Position numbers and translations under genes: made by a program. The notes beneath the pieces are model-generated. The model was not told where the DNA came from. It saw only the letters and a list, made by a program, of their open reading frames with translations, and searched no databases. This document shows positions 32,944 through 41,451 of a DNA stretch of 64,000 nucleotides, in pieces. Every line of letters begins with the position of its first letter. Positions within the stretch are counted from its first letter, which is position 1. Source of the stretch: Rhizobium croatiense. GTDB lineage: Bacteria; Pseudomonadota; Alphaproteobacteria; Rhizobiales; Rhizobiaceae. The stretch spans positions 372,001-436,000 of the forward strand of contig NZ_JAILYJ010000003.1 in the NCBI RefSeq assembly GCF_019793465.1, in the 5' to 3' direction.

Positions 32944-34134
32944 ATGACGAATCTGCTTTCCAATTCCGACGCCCGCCGTGTCTTTCTGGCCAAGCAGGGC
33001 CTCAGCGCTCCGCCGAACCGCGCCTTGACCAAGGCCGGTCTGCTGCAGCTCATCCATGATCTGGGATTCGTCCAGGTGGACAGCATCCAGACCGTGGAGC
33101 GGGCGCATCACCAGATCCTGTTTTCGCGCAACCAGACCTACAGGCGCGAGCACCTGACGGCGCTGCTCGAAAAGGAACGGGCGCTGTTCGAGCACTGGAC
33201 GCACGACGCCTCCATCCTGCCGAGCGCCTTCTTCGTCTATTGGAAGCACAAGTTCCGCCACCAGGAAAAGGTCTTGATCGAGCGCTGGCGCAAATGGCGA
33301 GGCGAGGGTTTCGAGGCCGCCTTTGAGGAGACCTATGAGCGTGTGCGGCGCGACGGCGCCATCCTGGCGCGCGACATCAAGGCCGACGGTCACGTTTCCG
33401 GCGGCTGGTGGAACTGGCATCCGAACAAGACGGCGCTCGAATATTTCTGGCATACCGGCAAGTTCGCCATCGCCGGCCGCTCGAACTTCCAGAAGATCTA
33501 CGATCTCACCGAGCGCGTCGTCCCCGGCCATTTCCGCGAGCCGGAGGTAAGCCGCGAGGAATTCGTCGACTGGGCCTGCAGCAGCGCGCTCACCCGCCTC
33601 GGCTTCGCCACCCATGGAGAGATCGCCGCCTTCTGGAACCTCGTCTCGCCTGACGAAGCCAAGGCCTGGGTATCCGCCCATCGCGACGAGCTGATCGAAG
33701 TGCTGATCGAGCCCGCACTCGGGGCCAAGCCGCGGCCCTCCTGGGCGTTTGCCGATTTCCTCTCGACGCTCGACAATTACCCCGGCGCGCCGCCGCGCAT
33801 CCGCGTGCTCAGCCCTTTCGACCCGATGATCCGCGACCGCAACCGCACCGAACGCCTCTTCGGCTTCTTCTACCGCATCGAGGTCTTCGTGCCCGAGCCG
33901 AAGCGCGAATATGGCTATTACGTCTTCCCGCTGCTCGAAGGCGACCGGCTGATCGGCCGCATCGACATGAAGGCGGACCGGAAGAAATCGACGCTCGATG
34001 TCAAGCGGCTCTGGCTCGAACCGGGCGTCAAGCCTTCGGCAGGGCGGCTGGAGCGGCTGGAAGCGGAGCTGGAGCGCGTGGCGCGGTTTACGGGCGTGGA
34101 GAAGGTGGTGTTGCTGGAGGGGTGGAGAGGTTAA
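32944..34134 (+). CDS. YcaQ/AlkX-type DNA glycosylase, winged-helix protein
   Basis: A 396-residue protein of the HTH_42/YcaQ family. These are DNA glycosylases that remove alkylated bases and unhook interstrand crosslinks in Escherichia coli (AlkX). The catalytic Gln-hydrophobic-Asp motif is present as Q44-V-D46 (GFVQVDSIQTVERAHHQILFSRN). Three winged-helix repeats span the protein, with family blocks HWTHDASILP, RSNFQKIYDLTERVVP and LSPFDPMIRDRNRTERLFGF. It is probably a monofunctional repair enzyme acting on chromosomal DNA. The upstream sequence is weak as a ribosome binding site. It stands alone, followed by a large inverted repeat. Confidence 0.85.
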   Translation: MTNLLSNSDARRVFLAKQGLSAPPNRALTKAGLLQLIHDLGFVQVDSIQTVERAHHQILFSRNQTYRREHLTALLEKERALFEHWTHDASILPSAFFVYWKHKFRHQEKVLIERWRKWRGEGFEAAFEETYERVRRDGAILARDIKADGHVSGGWWNWHPNKTALEYFWHTGKFAIAGRSNFQKIYDLTERVVPGHFREPEVSREEFVDWACSSALTRLGFATHGEIAAFWNLVSPDEAKAWVSAHRDELIEVLIEPALGAKPRPSWAFADFLSTLDNYPGAPPRIRVLSPFDPMIRDRNRTERLFGFFYRIEVFVPEPKREYGYYVFPLLEGDRLIGRIDMKADRKKSTLDVKRLWLEPGVKPSAGRLERLEAELERVARFTGVEKVVLLEGWRG

Positions 34135-34167
34135 AGCCTTCGCCGGAGCAGCAGCATCCTGTGCGAA

Positions 34168-34321
34168 AACCCCTCCCCAACCCCTCCACAAGGGGGAGGG
34201 ACTAACACGCGGCACGGTACTGCCACCAAAATACGCCATCACATGCTGCACGGCGAGGAATGAAGCTCGACGGGCGCCACACGGCAGCCCCTCCCCCTTG
34301 TGGGGAGGAGTTGGGGAGGGG
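34168..34321. repeat. Inverted repeat family C between YcaQ-like gene and ribB
   Basis: AACCCCTCCCCAACCCCTCC with CAAGGGGGAGGG (34168-34200) faces CCCCTCCCCCTTGTGGGGAGG with AGTTGGGGAGGGGT (34287-34321). The arms are about 33 bases with few mismatches and an 86-base centre. It lies between convergent genes, like the family B elements. Confidence 0.75.
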
Positions 34322-34345
34322 TCCTTTTTCGTGCTTGCCGGCTCC

Positions 34346-35449
34346 TCAGCAGATCTCCGTCTTGCTGATCTTGATGCCGAACCCTTCCAGGCCGACATAG
34401 TGGCGCTCGCGGCTGGTCAGCAGCTTGATCGAGCTGACGCCGAGGTCCTTGAGGATTTGGGCGCCGAGGCCGATTTCCAGCCATTCGCTTTCGCGGCTCT
34501 GCGCTTCGGCATGGGCCTCGCGGCCCTGGCTGCGGGCCTTGCGGCCGTTGTCGTAATGGCCGACGCCGACGGAGCCCTCGCGCAGATAGACAATGACGCC
34601 GCGCCCTTCGGCAGCGATCTTCTCCATGTAGAAATCGACCGGGCTCTTCTTGCCGAACAGATCTTCCGCGACATTTTCCGGATGCAGGCGCACAGGGATA
34701 TCGATGCCGTCGCGGATGTCGCCGAAGACGACGGCGAGATGCTGCATCGGGTCCCAGGGCAGGGCATAGGTATGGGCCTTGGCCTTGCCGAAGGCCGTGT
34801 CGATGTCAAAGCTCGCGCCGTGCTCGACCAGCGTTTCCTTGCGCTGGCGATAGGCGATGAGATCGGCGACGGAGACGAGCTTCAGCCCGTGCTTTTCGGC
34901 AAAATCGACCACCTGCGGCCCGCGCGTGACGGCGCCGTCATCGTTGACGAGTTCGGAGATGACGCCGATCGGCGGCAGGCCGGCGAGCCGGCAGAGGTCG
35001 ACGGCGGCTTCCGTATGGCCGGAGCGCATCAGCACGCCGCCCTCGCGGGAAACCAGCGGGAAGATATGGCCGGGACGGACGAAATCGGCGGCCCCGACAT
35101 TCGGATTGGCGAGGTTGCGCACCGTCAGCGTCCGGTCGTCGGCGGAAATGCCGGTCGTCGTGCCGTGCTTGAAATCGACCGAGACGGTGAAGGCGGTCGT
35201 GTGGGCCGAATCGTTTTCCGCCACCATGGCGTTGAGGTTGAGGCGTTTGGCCTCTTCCTTCGGCATCGGCGCGCAGACGATGCCGGATGTGTGGCGCACG
35301 ATGAAGGCCATCTTTTCCGGCGTGGTGTGCACGGCGGCGACGATCAGATCGCCCTCGTTCTCGCGGTCATCGTCGTCCATGACGACGACGATTTCGCCGG
35401 CCTCGAAGGCCCTGATGGCGTCGACGACGCGTTTCTGATCGTAAGACAT
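34346..35449 (-). CDS. ribB: 3,4-dihydroxy-2-butanone-4-phosphate synthase with degenerate RibA-like domain
   Basis: A 367-residue riboflavin pathway enzyme. The RibB half (about 1-205) is intact, with the acidic active-site loop D25-DDDRENEGD34 and RSGHTEAAVDL. It converts ribulose 5-phosphate to the four-carbon precursor of lumazine. The second half aligns with GTP cyclohydrolase II but lacks the zinc cysteines (the usual GECxxG...CDC) and the catalytic core; the corresponding region reads VRLHPENVAEDLFGKK. It should therefore not have RibA activity. This matches the RibBX class described in Bradyrhizobium. It is transcribed after aroC, 8 bases away. Confidence 0.9.
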   Translation of the reverse strand: MSYDQKRVVDAIRAFEAGEIVVVMDDDDRENEGDLIVAAVHTTPEKMAFIVRHTSGIVCAPMPKEEAKRLNLNAMVAENDSAHTTAFTVSVDFKHGTTTGISADDRTLTVRNLANPNVGAADFVRPGHIFPLVSREGGVLMRSGHTEAAVDLCRLAGLPPIGVISELVNDDGAVTRGPQVVDFAEKHGLKLVSVADLIAYRQRKETLVEHGASFDIDTAFGKAKAHTYALPWDPMQHLAVVFGDIRDGIDIPVRLHPENVAEDLFGKKSPVDFYMEKIAAEGRGVIVYLREGSVGVGHYDNGRKARSQGREAHAEAQSRESEWLEIGLGAQILKDLGVSSIKLLTSRERHYVGLEGFGIKISKTEIC

Positions 35450-35457
35450 GGACGCTC

Positions 35458-36555
35458 CTATTTCAGACGGCCGGTCTGGCCGCGGTCGCGAAGATAATGA
35501 TCGGCGATGGCGCAGGCGACCATCGCCTCGCCGATCGGCACGGCGCGAATGCCGACGCAGGGGTCGTGCCGGCCCTTGGTGCGGACATCGACATTCTTGC
35601 CGTCGGCGTCGATCGACTGGCGTTCGGTCAGGATCGAGGAGGTCGGCTTGACGGCGAAACGCGCCACAACAGGCTGCCCGGTCGAGATCCCGCCAAGAAT
35701 ACCGCCGGCATTGTTGGAAAGAAAGATCGGCGTGCCGTCATTGCCCATGCGCATCTCGTCGGCATTGTCTTCGCCTGACGTTTCGGCGGCGGCAAAACCA
35801 TTGCCGATCTCCACCCCTTTGACGGCGTTGATCGACATCAGCAGCGAGGCGATATCCTGGTCGAGCTTGGCATAGATCGGCGCGCCGAGACCGGCGGGGA
35901 CGCCCTCGGCGATCACTTCGATGACCGCGCCGATCGAGGAGCCGGCCTTGCGGATGCCGTCGAGATACTCCTCCCAGACCGGCACGATCGCCGCATCCGG
36001 CGAGAAGAACGGGTTCTGCCCGACCTGGTCCCAATCCCAGTTGCGCCGGTCGATCTTGTGTTTGCCGATCTGCACCAGCGCGCCGCGCACGGTCACACCG
36101 GGCACGACGAGGCGGGCGATGCCGCCGGCTGCAACCCGCGCGGCGGTCTCGCGCGCCGAGGAGCGGCCGCCGCCGCGATAATCGCGGATGCCGTATTTCA
36201 GGTCATAGGTATAATCGGCATGGCCGGGGCGGTATTGCCGGGCGATCTCGCCATAATCCTTGGAACGCTGGTCGGTGTTTTCGATCAGCATCGAGATCGG
36301 CGTGCCTGTCGTCGTCATCGTCTCGCCGTCGGCATCGAGCATGACGCCTGACAGCACCTTCACCAGGTCGTCCTCACGCCGCTGCGTGACGAAGCGGGAT
36401 TGGCCCGGCTTGCGCTTGTCGAGCCAGACCTGGAGATCGGCGAGCTTGAAGCGCAGCCCCGGAGGGCAGCCGTCGACGACGCAGCCGAGCGCCGGACCAT
36501 GGCTTTCGCCCCAGGTGGTTACGCGGAAGAGGTGACCGAATGTATTGTGCGACAT
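35458..36555 (-). CDS. aroC: Chorismate synthase
   Basis: A 365-residue FMN-dependent enzyme that converts 5-enolpyruvylshikimate 3-phosphate to chorismate, the last step of the shikimate pathway. Family signatures are [33 protein letters not shown]-type [42 protein letters not shown] and [19 protein letters not shown] before ATG 36555 and exact agreement of [11 protein letters not shown] with known starts exclude 60 upstream in-frame codons. It heads an operon with ribB. Confidence 0.97.
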   Translation of the reverse strand: MSHNTFGHLFRVTTWGESHGPALGCVVDGCPPGLRFKLADLQVWLDKRKPGQSRFVTQRREDDLVKVLSGVMLDADGETMTTTGTPISMLIENTDQRSKDYGEIARQYRPGHADYTYDLKYGIRDYRGGGRSSARETAARVAAGGIARLVVPGVTVRGALVQIGKHKIDRRNWDWDQVGQNPFFSPDAAIVPVWEEYLDGIRKAGSSIGAVIEVIAEGVPAGLGAPIYAKLDQDIASLLMSINAVKGVEIGNGFAAAETSGEDNADEMRMGNDGTPIFLSNNAGGILGGISTGQPVVARFAVKPTSSILTERQSIDADGKNVDVRTKGRHDPCVGIRAVPIGEAMVACAIADHYLRDRGQTGRLK

Positions 36556-36877
36556 GTGTTCCCACGGTGGCGCCAGGGCCGGTCGCCGCCGGCCGCGCCA
36601 TTGCTTGAAAAAGGCGCGACACTCATAGGCCAAAAAGCCGCCGGGGCAAAAGCCTTTCTTTGCGTCAAACCGGCCGCTGCCGAAATCCTGTTTCCGTGCT
36701 GCACCAGGGATGGCCGCCACGACGCCGGCCGCCATGATTAACTCCGCATCTTGATTATATTTAAAATCCTATTCATCAATTGGGCGGGAAAAGCCATCCT
36801 TACGGGCAATTTTCGCCATATTCAGGAGCTTATCTGTGGCCAGTGTTCTCGTGCAGCGTTTCAAAGGGATTGTTGCC
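36556..36877. other. Divergent promoter region of aroC and DUF1344 gene
   Basis: No gene is seen. An AT-rich patch (TTGATTATATTTAAAATCC, 36750-36768) probably carries promoter elements. AAAGGGA nine bases before 36878 is the rightward ribosome binding site. No riboswitch fold typical of riboflavin or aromatic genes was recognised. Confidence 0.5.
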
Positions 36878-37138
36878 ATGCGTTTCGTCGTCGCCACGCT
36901 TTTGGCCACAGCAAGTTTCCTGTCGCCGATGAGCGGCTTTGCCGAGAGCGCCGATGTCGAGGCGACGATCAAGAAGGTCGACACGGCCAATCTCGTGCTG
37001 ACGCTCGACGACGGCAAGACCTATCAGGCACCTGAGGAATTCAACTTCGACGGCCTCGAAGCCGGCGTCAAAGTGATCGTCTTCTACACCGAAGTCGACG
37101 GCAAGCGCGTCATCAACGATCTCGACATCGTCAAATAG
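36878..37138 (+). CDS. DUF1344-family small exported protein
   Basis: An 86-residue protein with a cleavable signal peptide (MRFVVATLLATASFLSPMSGFAES, Ala-Glu cut near 22-24) and a mature part of about 64 residues (DVEATIKKVDTANLVLTLDDGKTYQAPEEFN...) forming a small beta domain. This matches DUF1344, common in Rhizobiales. It is periplasmic. AAAGGGA supports ATG 36878 over an in-frame codon at 36836. Its function is unknown. Confidence 0.8.
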   Translation: MRFVVATLLATASFLSPMSGFAESADVEATIKKVDTANLVLTLDDGKTYQAPEEFNFDGLEAGVKVIVFYTEVDGKRVINDLDIVK

Positions 37139-37221
37139 GCGGGATTCAGAAGAATGGCTGGATGAGGTTTGCGCCTGTGGCTGCCCCTCACCCTGGAGCG
37201 AAAGCTGGCTGGTGACGACAC

Positions 37222-37812
37222 CTACAGCCAGACGATCGTCCGGTCATTGGTGTCGATCCTGACGATCTGATCCTGCGGAATGCCGCCTTCGGCCGCGCTG
37301 CTCTTCGGCAGGTTGGCGATCATCTGGAAGAGCGTGCGGATGACGCCGCCATGGGTGACGCAGACGGTCGGGCGATCGACGGAGCGCAGCCATGCGCCGG
37401 TGCGCCAGGAGAGGATCTCATAGCTTTCCGCATCGTCGCCGGGCGGGATGAAATCCCATTTCGAGGCATTGCGTTCGGCCACCCGTTCGCGCTGCGTCGC
37501 CTTCAGCTCCTTGAGCGTCGAACCCTCCCAATCGCCGAAGGAAATCTCCACTAGCCGGGGATCGGTGCGATAGGCAAGCGGCGGCAGGCCCATGGCGGTG
37601 CGCATGATTTCCATGGTCGCGCGCGTGCGCCCGAGCGGGCTGGCGACGAAATCGAACGCGCCGACCGTGTCGCCGAGAATCTCAGCCAGCGCCACACCGT
37701 TCCGCCGGGCCTGTTCCAGGCCCGTGGCGTTCATCGCGATGTCCTTCTGACCCTGCAGGCGGCGCTCGGCATTCCAGTCCGTCTGACCGTGTCTGATCAC
37801 ATAGATAAGCAC
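37222..37812 (-). CDS. Histidine phosphatase family protein (phosphoglycerate mutase-like)
   Basis: A 196-residue member of the histidine phosphatase superfamily. The N-terminal RHG motif (IRHGQTDWNAERRLQG, catalytic His near residue 8), SPLGRTRATMEI and the second active-site His in VCVTHGGVIRTL are present. It may be a broad phosphatase (CobC, GpmB or SixA type), and the true substrate cannot be read. It sits 20 bases downstream of fabI on the same strand, so may be co-transcribed. Confidence 0.88.
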   Translation of the reverse strand: MLIYVIRHGQTDWNAERRLQGQKDIAMNATGLEQARRNGVALAEILGDTVGAFDFVASPLGRTRATMEIMRTAMGLPPLAYRTDPRLVEISFGDWEGSTLKELKATQRERVAERNASKWDFIPPGDDAESYEILSWRTGAWLRSVDRPTVCVTHGGVIRTLFQMIANLPKSSAAEGGIPQDQIVRIDTNDRTIVWL

Positions 37813-37832
37813 GGTCCAGACTCCGGAGGCAT

Positions 37833-38651
37833 TTAGTCCTTGACGACCGAAATATCGGGCGCGTCGACCGCTTTCATGCCGATGACATGATAGCCGCTGT
37901 CGGCGTGGTGCACTTCGCCGGTGACGGAGCGCGACAGGTCGGACAGCAGATAGAGGCCGACATCGCCGACTTCTTCGATGGTGACGGTACGCCGCAGCGG
38001 GGCGTTATATTCGTTCCACTTCAGAATGTAGCGGAAATCGCCGATCCCGGAGGCGGCGAGCGTCTTGATCGGTCCGGCCGAAACGGCGTTGACACGGATG
38101 TTCTGCGGCCCGAGATCGACGGCGAGATATTTGACGCTGGCTTCGAGCGCGGCCTTGGCGACACCCATGACGTTATAGTTCGGCATCACCTTCTCGGCGC
38201 CGTAATAGGTCAGCGTCAGCATCGAGCCGCCTTCCGTCATCAGCTTCTCGGCACGGCGTGCGACCGAGGTGAAGGAATAGACGGAGATCTGCATCGTCTT
38301 GTTGAAATTGTCGGGCGAGGTGTCGATGTAACGGCCGGTCAGCTCGTCCTTGTCGGAAAAGCCGATCGCGTGCACGAGAAAATCGATCTTGCCCCACAGC
38401 TTTTCGACATTTTCGAAGACCGCGTCGATGGTGGCTTCGTCGGCGACGTCGCAGTGGCCGACGAGCGTCGCTTCGATTTCGGCGGCAAGCGGCTCGACAC
38501 GCTTCTTCAGCGCGTCGCCCTGATAGGTGAGCGCAACTTCTCCGCCCTGCGCATGAATGGCCTTGGCAATACCCCACGCAATCGAACGATTGTTGGCGAC
38601 ACCCATGATGACGCCGCGTTTGCCTGCCATGAGGCCGGATGCTTGAGCCAT
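37833..38651 (-). CDS. fabI: Enoyl-[acyl-carrier-protein] reductase (NADH)
   Basis: A 272-residue enoyl-ACP reductase of type II fatty acid synthesis. The divergent SDR cofactor motif GVANNRSIAWGIAKA is followed by GHCDVADEATIDAVF, the HAIGFSDK segment and the Tyr-x6-Lys catalytic pair (Y-N-V-M-G-V-A-K). This spacing distinguishes FabI from classical SDRs. GGGAG seven bases before ATG 38651 (MAQASGLMAGKRG) rejects a 20-codon upstream extension. Rhizobia may carry more than one FabI-type gene; its copy number here is unknown. Confidence 0.93.
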   Translation of the reverse strand: MAQASGLMAGKRGVIMGVANNRSIAWGIAKAIHAQGGEVALTYQGDALKKRVEPLAAEIEATLVGHCDVADEATIDAVFENVEKLWGKIDFLVHAIGFSDKDELTGRYIDTSPDNFNKTMQISVYSFTSVARRAEKLMTEGGSMLTLTYYGAEKVMPNYNVMGVAKAALEASVKYLAVDLGPQNIRVNAVSAGPIKTLAASGIGDFRYILKWNEYNAPLRRTVTIEEVGDVGLYLLSDLSRSVTGEVHHADSGYHVIGMKAVDAPDISVVKD

Positions 38652-38772
38652 ATTTCGCTCCCTAGGATTCTGATCGATCCTGCCTATGGCATAGGCCGTT
38701 AATCGGTTCAAGCTTGGCCGGGATCATCAACTGTTAGGGATCGTAACAAAGGGTGCGAATGTCGTAAAAATT

Positions 38773-39981
38773 TCACAGAAACAGGCCTTCACGCATGCTG
38801 CGCATGAGATCGGTGATCTTGTCGTCGGGTTTTTCCCACAGGATGATGCGCAATTCGACGACGAAATCGCCTCTGCTGCCGTCTTCCCGCGGCAATCCCT
38901 GGCCGGAAATCCGGATCGTCTTGTCCGAGCCCGACCAGGCGGGAACGGTGATATCAAGCGGCCCGGCCGGTCCGTCGATGTGCGCCTCGGTGCCGAGCAC
39001 GGCGTTTTCGATGCTGAGCGGCAGCACGGCGTGCAGGTCGAAACCGTCGACGGTGAAGCGCGGATCGGGGGCGATGCGGATATTGACGACGGCGTCGCCG
39101 CGCTGCATGCCCGGCAGCTTGAAGCCCTGTCCCTTGAGCCTGATCTCGTGACCATCCGTCGTGCCCGCCGGCAAGGCGAAGCCGATTTCGCGGCCCTCCG
39201 GCAGCGATGCGGTGATCCAGCCGCTCTTCAGCACGTCGTCGATCGTCACAGTCGCCGTCGCCACCTCGTCAGGCGCTTTTTCGAGGCCGGTATCCTTGGC
39301 GCCGGTGAAACGGCGCACCAGCGATGTCAGAATGCTGAGCGGCAGCGACAGGTTGGCGGCGGCATTGTTTGATTCCTCGGCGGCTTCCTCCTCGGCTTCG
39401 GCGGCGTCGCCATCGGCGCGCTTGCCCGCTTCGGCCTGTGTCTGGCCCTGGGTCTGCTGATTATGGGTCTGCTGATTGTGCGTCTGCTGATACTGGGTTT
39501 GCTGATTCTGGCCCTGCTGGGCGCGACCCTGCGCCTGGGCGCCCGCCGCGGCGCGGGCCTGCGCGCCGAAAATGCGCTCCACCATCTCCTCGGCGCCTTC
39601 ACCGGTGCCGGCCTGCTGCCTGGAGCCGTCGGCCGCGGCCTTCTGGGCAGCCCGGGCAAGCTCTTCCATCACCCGCTCGGCATTGGCCTGGGCCGCCTTG
39701 GCGCGGGCAGCAGCCTCGCGCGCGGCCTGGCGCTGCTGCATGATTGTCTGTTCGTGCTTCTTGGCTTCCGCCATCCGCACGGCATTGTCGAACAGGCTGC
39801 GTTTGCGCGGGTCCCGCAGCGTTTCATAGGCGCGGCCGATCTCGGCGAACCGGGCCGTCGCCGTCGGATCGTCCTGATTGTGATCGGGATGCGCGGCCTT
39901 GGCCATGTTGCGCCAGGCCGCCTTGATCTCGTCCGCCGCCGCGTCGCGCTTGACGCCCAGAATTTTGTAAGGATCGCGCAT
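38773..39981 (-). CDS. DnaJ-like co-chaperone with Gln/Thr-rich linker
   Basis: A 402-residue J-domain protein. The J domain (MRDPYKILGVKRDAAADEI...HPDHNQDDP) has the HPD motif for stimulating DnaK. A long Ala/Gln-rich helical region (about 65-150) runs into a Gln/Thr/Asn linker with repeated QQTHN/QQTQ units (about 150-180). The C-terminal substrate-binding DnaJ domains follow (ITASLPEGREIGFALPAGTTDGHEIRLKGQG...). No zinc-finger cysteines are present, so it is a CbpA-type (class II) protein. ATG 39981 is chosen because the J domain starts there; an upstream extension to 40029 is not J-like. Confidence 0.88.
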   Translation of the reverse strand: MRDPYKILGVKRDAAADEIKAAWRNMAKAAHPDHNQDDPTATARFAEIGRAYETLRDPRKRSLFDNAVRMAEAKKHEQTIMQQRQAAREAAARAKAAQANAERVMEELARAAQKAAADGSRQQAGTGEGAEEMVERIFGAQARAAAGAQAQGRAQQGQNQQTQYQQTHNQQTHNQQTQGQTQAEAGKRADGDAAEAEEEAAEESNNAAANLSLPLSILTSLVRRFTGAKDTGLEKAPDEVATATVTIDDVLKSGWITASLPEGREIGFALPAGTTDGHEIRLKGQGFKLPGMQRGDAVVNIRIAPDPRFTVDGFDLHAVLPLSIENAVLGTEAHIDGPAGPLDITVPAWSGSDKTIRISGQGLPREDGSRGDFVVELRIILWEKPDDKITDLMRSMREGLFL

Positions 39982-40301
39982 GTCAAAACCGCCGGTGTTG
40001 CGATGCGGGCGCCTGTCCTTGCCCGGCATCCCCGCCCAATATCAAAGTCCAATATCAACGCCGTGAGGCGCCACCGGCCGCAAAGGCAGGGGGAGCCACT
40101 CTCAACGCCGATCGTGCGGCCGAGTTGCTAATCACTTCTTATTTCTGTGGAGGGATGCGGAGTGTTTCGCCGCAAATGGTTAGCTCTTTGCTAAGCATTC
40201 GCCGCAAAGCCGGCGGCCGTTAACCTGTGCGCGCCGAATCGGTTCTCCCGCGGGGATAATCCCCGGCGATCAATTGCCCGCGAGGATCACTTCCCGCCGG
40301 A

Positions 40302-40760
40302 TCAACTCTCCGGCTGGAAGCTCAGGAGCTGCCAGTTGCCGCCGCCGACGAGGCAGGTCTTGCCGTAGAATTTGGCGATGCCGACATAGGAGTGCCGGGT
40401 GGTGCGGAACTGCCGGCAGACCTGGCCCGACTCATTGTTTTCGACGATCGTATCGATGACGCCGGCGCTGCCGGTCGATGCATTCGCCCAGGGAAGCGGC
40501 TGGCCTTCGAGCCTGTTCACATCGGCCGAAGTCACGGCGTTGCGCACGGTCATCTCGTCAGACAGCGTGTCGGTGCTCGGCGGCGTCTGCGGCACCGTGC
40601 CTGTTGCCACCGACCGGTCGACCTTGGCTTCGCTCAAGAAATCCATGCCGCCGCCAACGCAACCGGAAAGCGACAGCATTGCGGCGCCGATGATCAGGAA
40701 GGCGCTGCTGCGTTGCCGCAGACCCTTTGTATGGCGATATGACTTTGCTATGACTTCCAC
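40302..40760 (-). CDS. Surface-antigen-like lipoprotein
   Basis: A 152-residue envelope protein. A basic N-terminus and a hydrophobic stretch (SSAFLIIGAAMLSLSGC) end in a lipobox with Cys at residue 34 of the chosen frame. The C-terminal half (QPLPWANASTGSAGVIDTIVENNESGQVCRQFRTTRHS...GKTCLVGGGNWQLLSF) resembles the RT0821/Lpp0805 surface-antigen domain with two cysteines. The start is uncertain: GTG 40760 behind AGGATGCAGG is used, while a longer frame reaches 40847. It is probably anchored to the outer membrane and is divergent from pdxH. Its function is unknown. Confidence 0.7.
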   Translation of the reverse strand: MEVIAKSYRHTKGLRQRSSAFLIIGAAMLSLSGCVGGGMDFLSEAKVDRSVATGTVPQTPPSTDTLSDEMTVRNAVTSADVNRLEGQPLPWANASTGSAGVIDTIVENNESGQVCRQFRTTRHSYVGIAKFYGKTCLVGGGNWQLLSFQPES

Positions 40761-40825
40761 CCTGCATCCTGTCCAGTTATGAAAAGCTGGGCGAATTTTG
40801 AACAATCCGGGGCATTTGAACCAAT

Positions 40826-41446
40826 ATGTCGGCAAACGAGTTAACAAGCGGTGACTTTACCGAAAGTGGCGAGCCCTTCAAGCTCTTTGCCGAGTGGCTG
40901 AAGGAGGCGGAGGCCTCGGAGCCGAACGACCCGAATGCCGTGGCGCTGGCAACGGTCGATGAAGATGGCCTTCCCAATGTCCGCATGGTTCTCCTGAAGG
41001 GATTCGATGATGACGGCTTCGTCTTCTACACGAATTTCGAGAGCCGGAAAGGTCAGGAAATCTTGGGGCAGAGGAAAGCCGCCATGTGTTTCCACTGGAA
41101 AAGCCTGCGCCGCCAGGTGCGGCTGCGCGGTCCTGTCGAAATTGTGAGCGACGCCGAAGCCGACGCCTATTTCAAGACGCGGGCGCGCGGCAGCCGCATC
41201 GGCGCCTGGGCCTCAAGGCAGTCCCGCCCGCTCGAAAGCCGTTTCGCGCTTGAGAAGGCAGTGGCCGACTATACCGCCCGTTATGCCCTCGGCGACATTC
41301 CGCGCCCGGCCCACTGGTCTGGCTTCCGCATCCGGCCGACCTCGATCGAATTCTGGAAGGATCAGGCATTCCGCCTGCATGACCGCATCGAATTCCGCCG
41401 GCCCACGCCGGTCGGAGCGTGGGAAAAGGTGCGGATGTATCCGTGA
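40826..41446 (+). CDS. pdxH: Pyridoxamine 5'-phosphate oxidase
   Basis: A 206-residue FMN enzyme that oxidises pyridoxine or pyridoxamine phosphate to pyridoxal phosphate. FMN-binding blocks [24 protein letters not shown] and [28 protein letters not shown], and the C-terminal [14 protein letters not shown] and LHDRIEF with R(R)[14 protein letters not shown] are all typical. The ATG is adjacent to the lipoprotein gene's divergent promoter region (65 bases). Confidence 0.96.
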   Translation: MSANELTSGDFTESGEPFKLFAEWLKEAEASEPNDPNAVALATVDEDGLPNVRMVLLKGFDDDGFVFYTNFESRKGQEILGQRKAAMCFHWKSLRRQVRLRGPVEIVSDAEADAYFKTRARGSRIGAWASRQSRPLESRFALEKAVADYTARYALGDIPRPAHWSGFRIRPTSIEFWKDQAFRLHDRIEFRRPTPVGAWEKVRMYP

Positions 41447-41451
41447 TCGGC

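Noticed and set aside
34322-35457. A riboswitch at ribB
   Set aside because: The gap between aroC and ribB is 8 bases, and the aroC leader shows no FMN riboswitch core.
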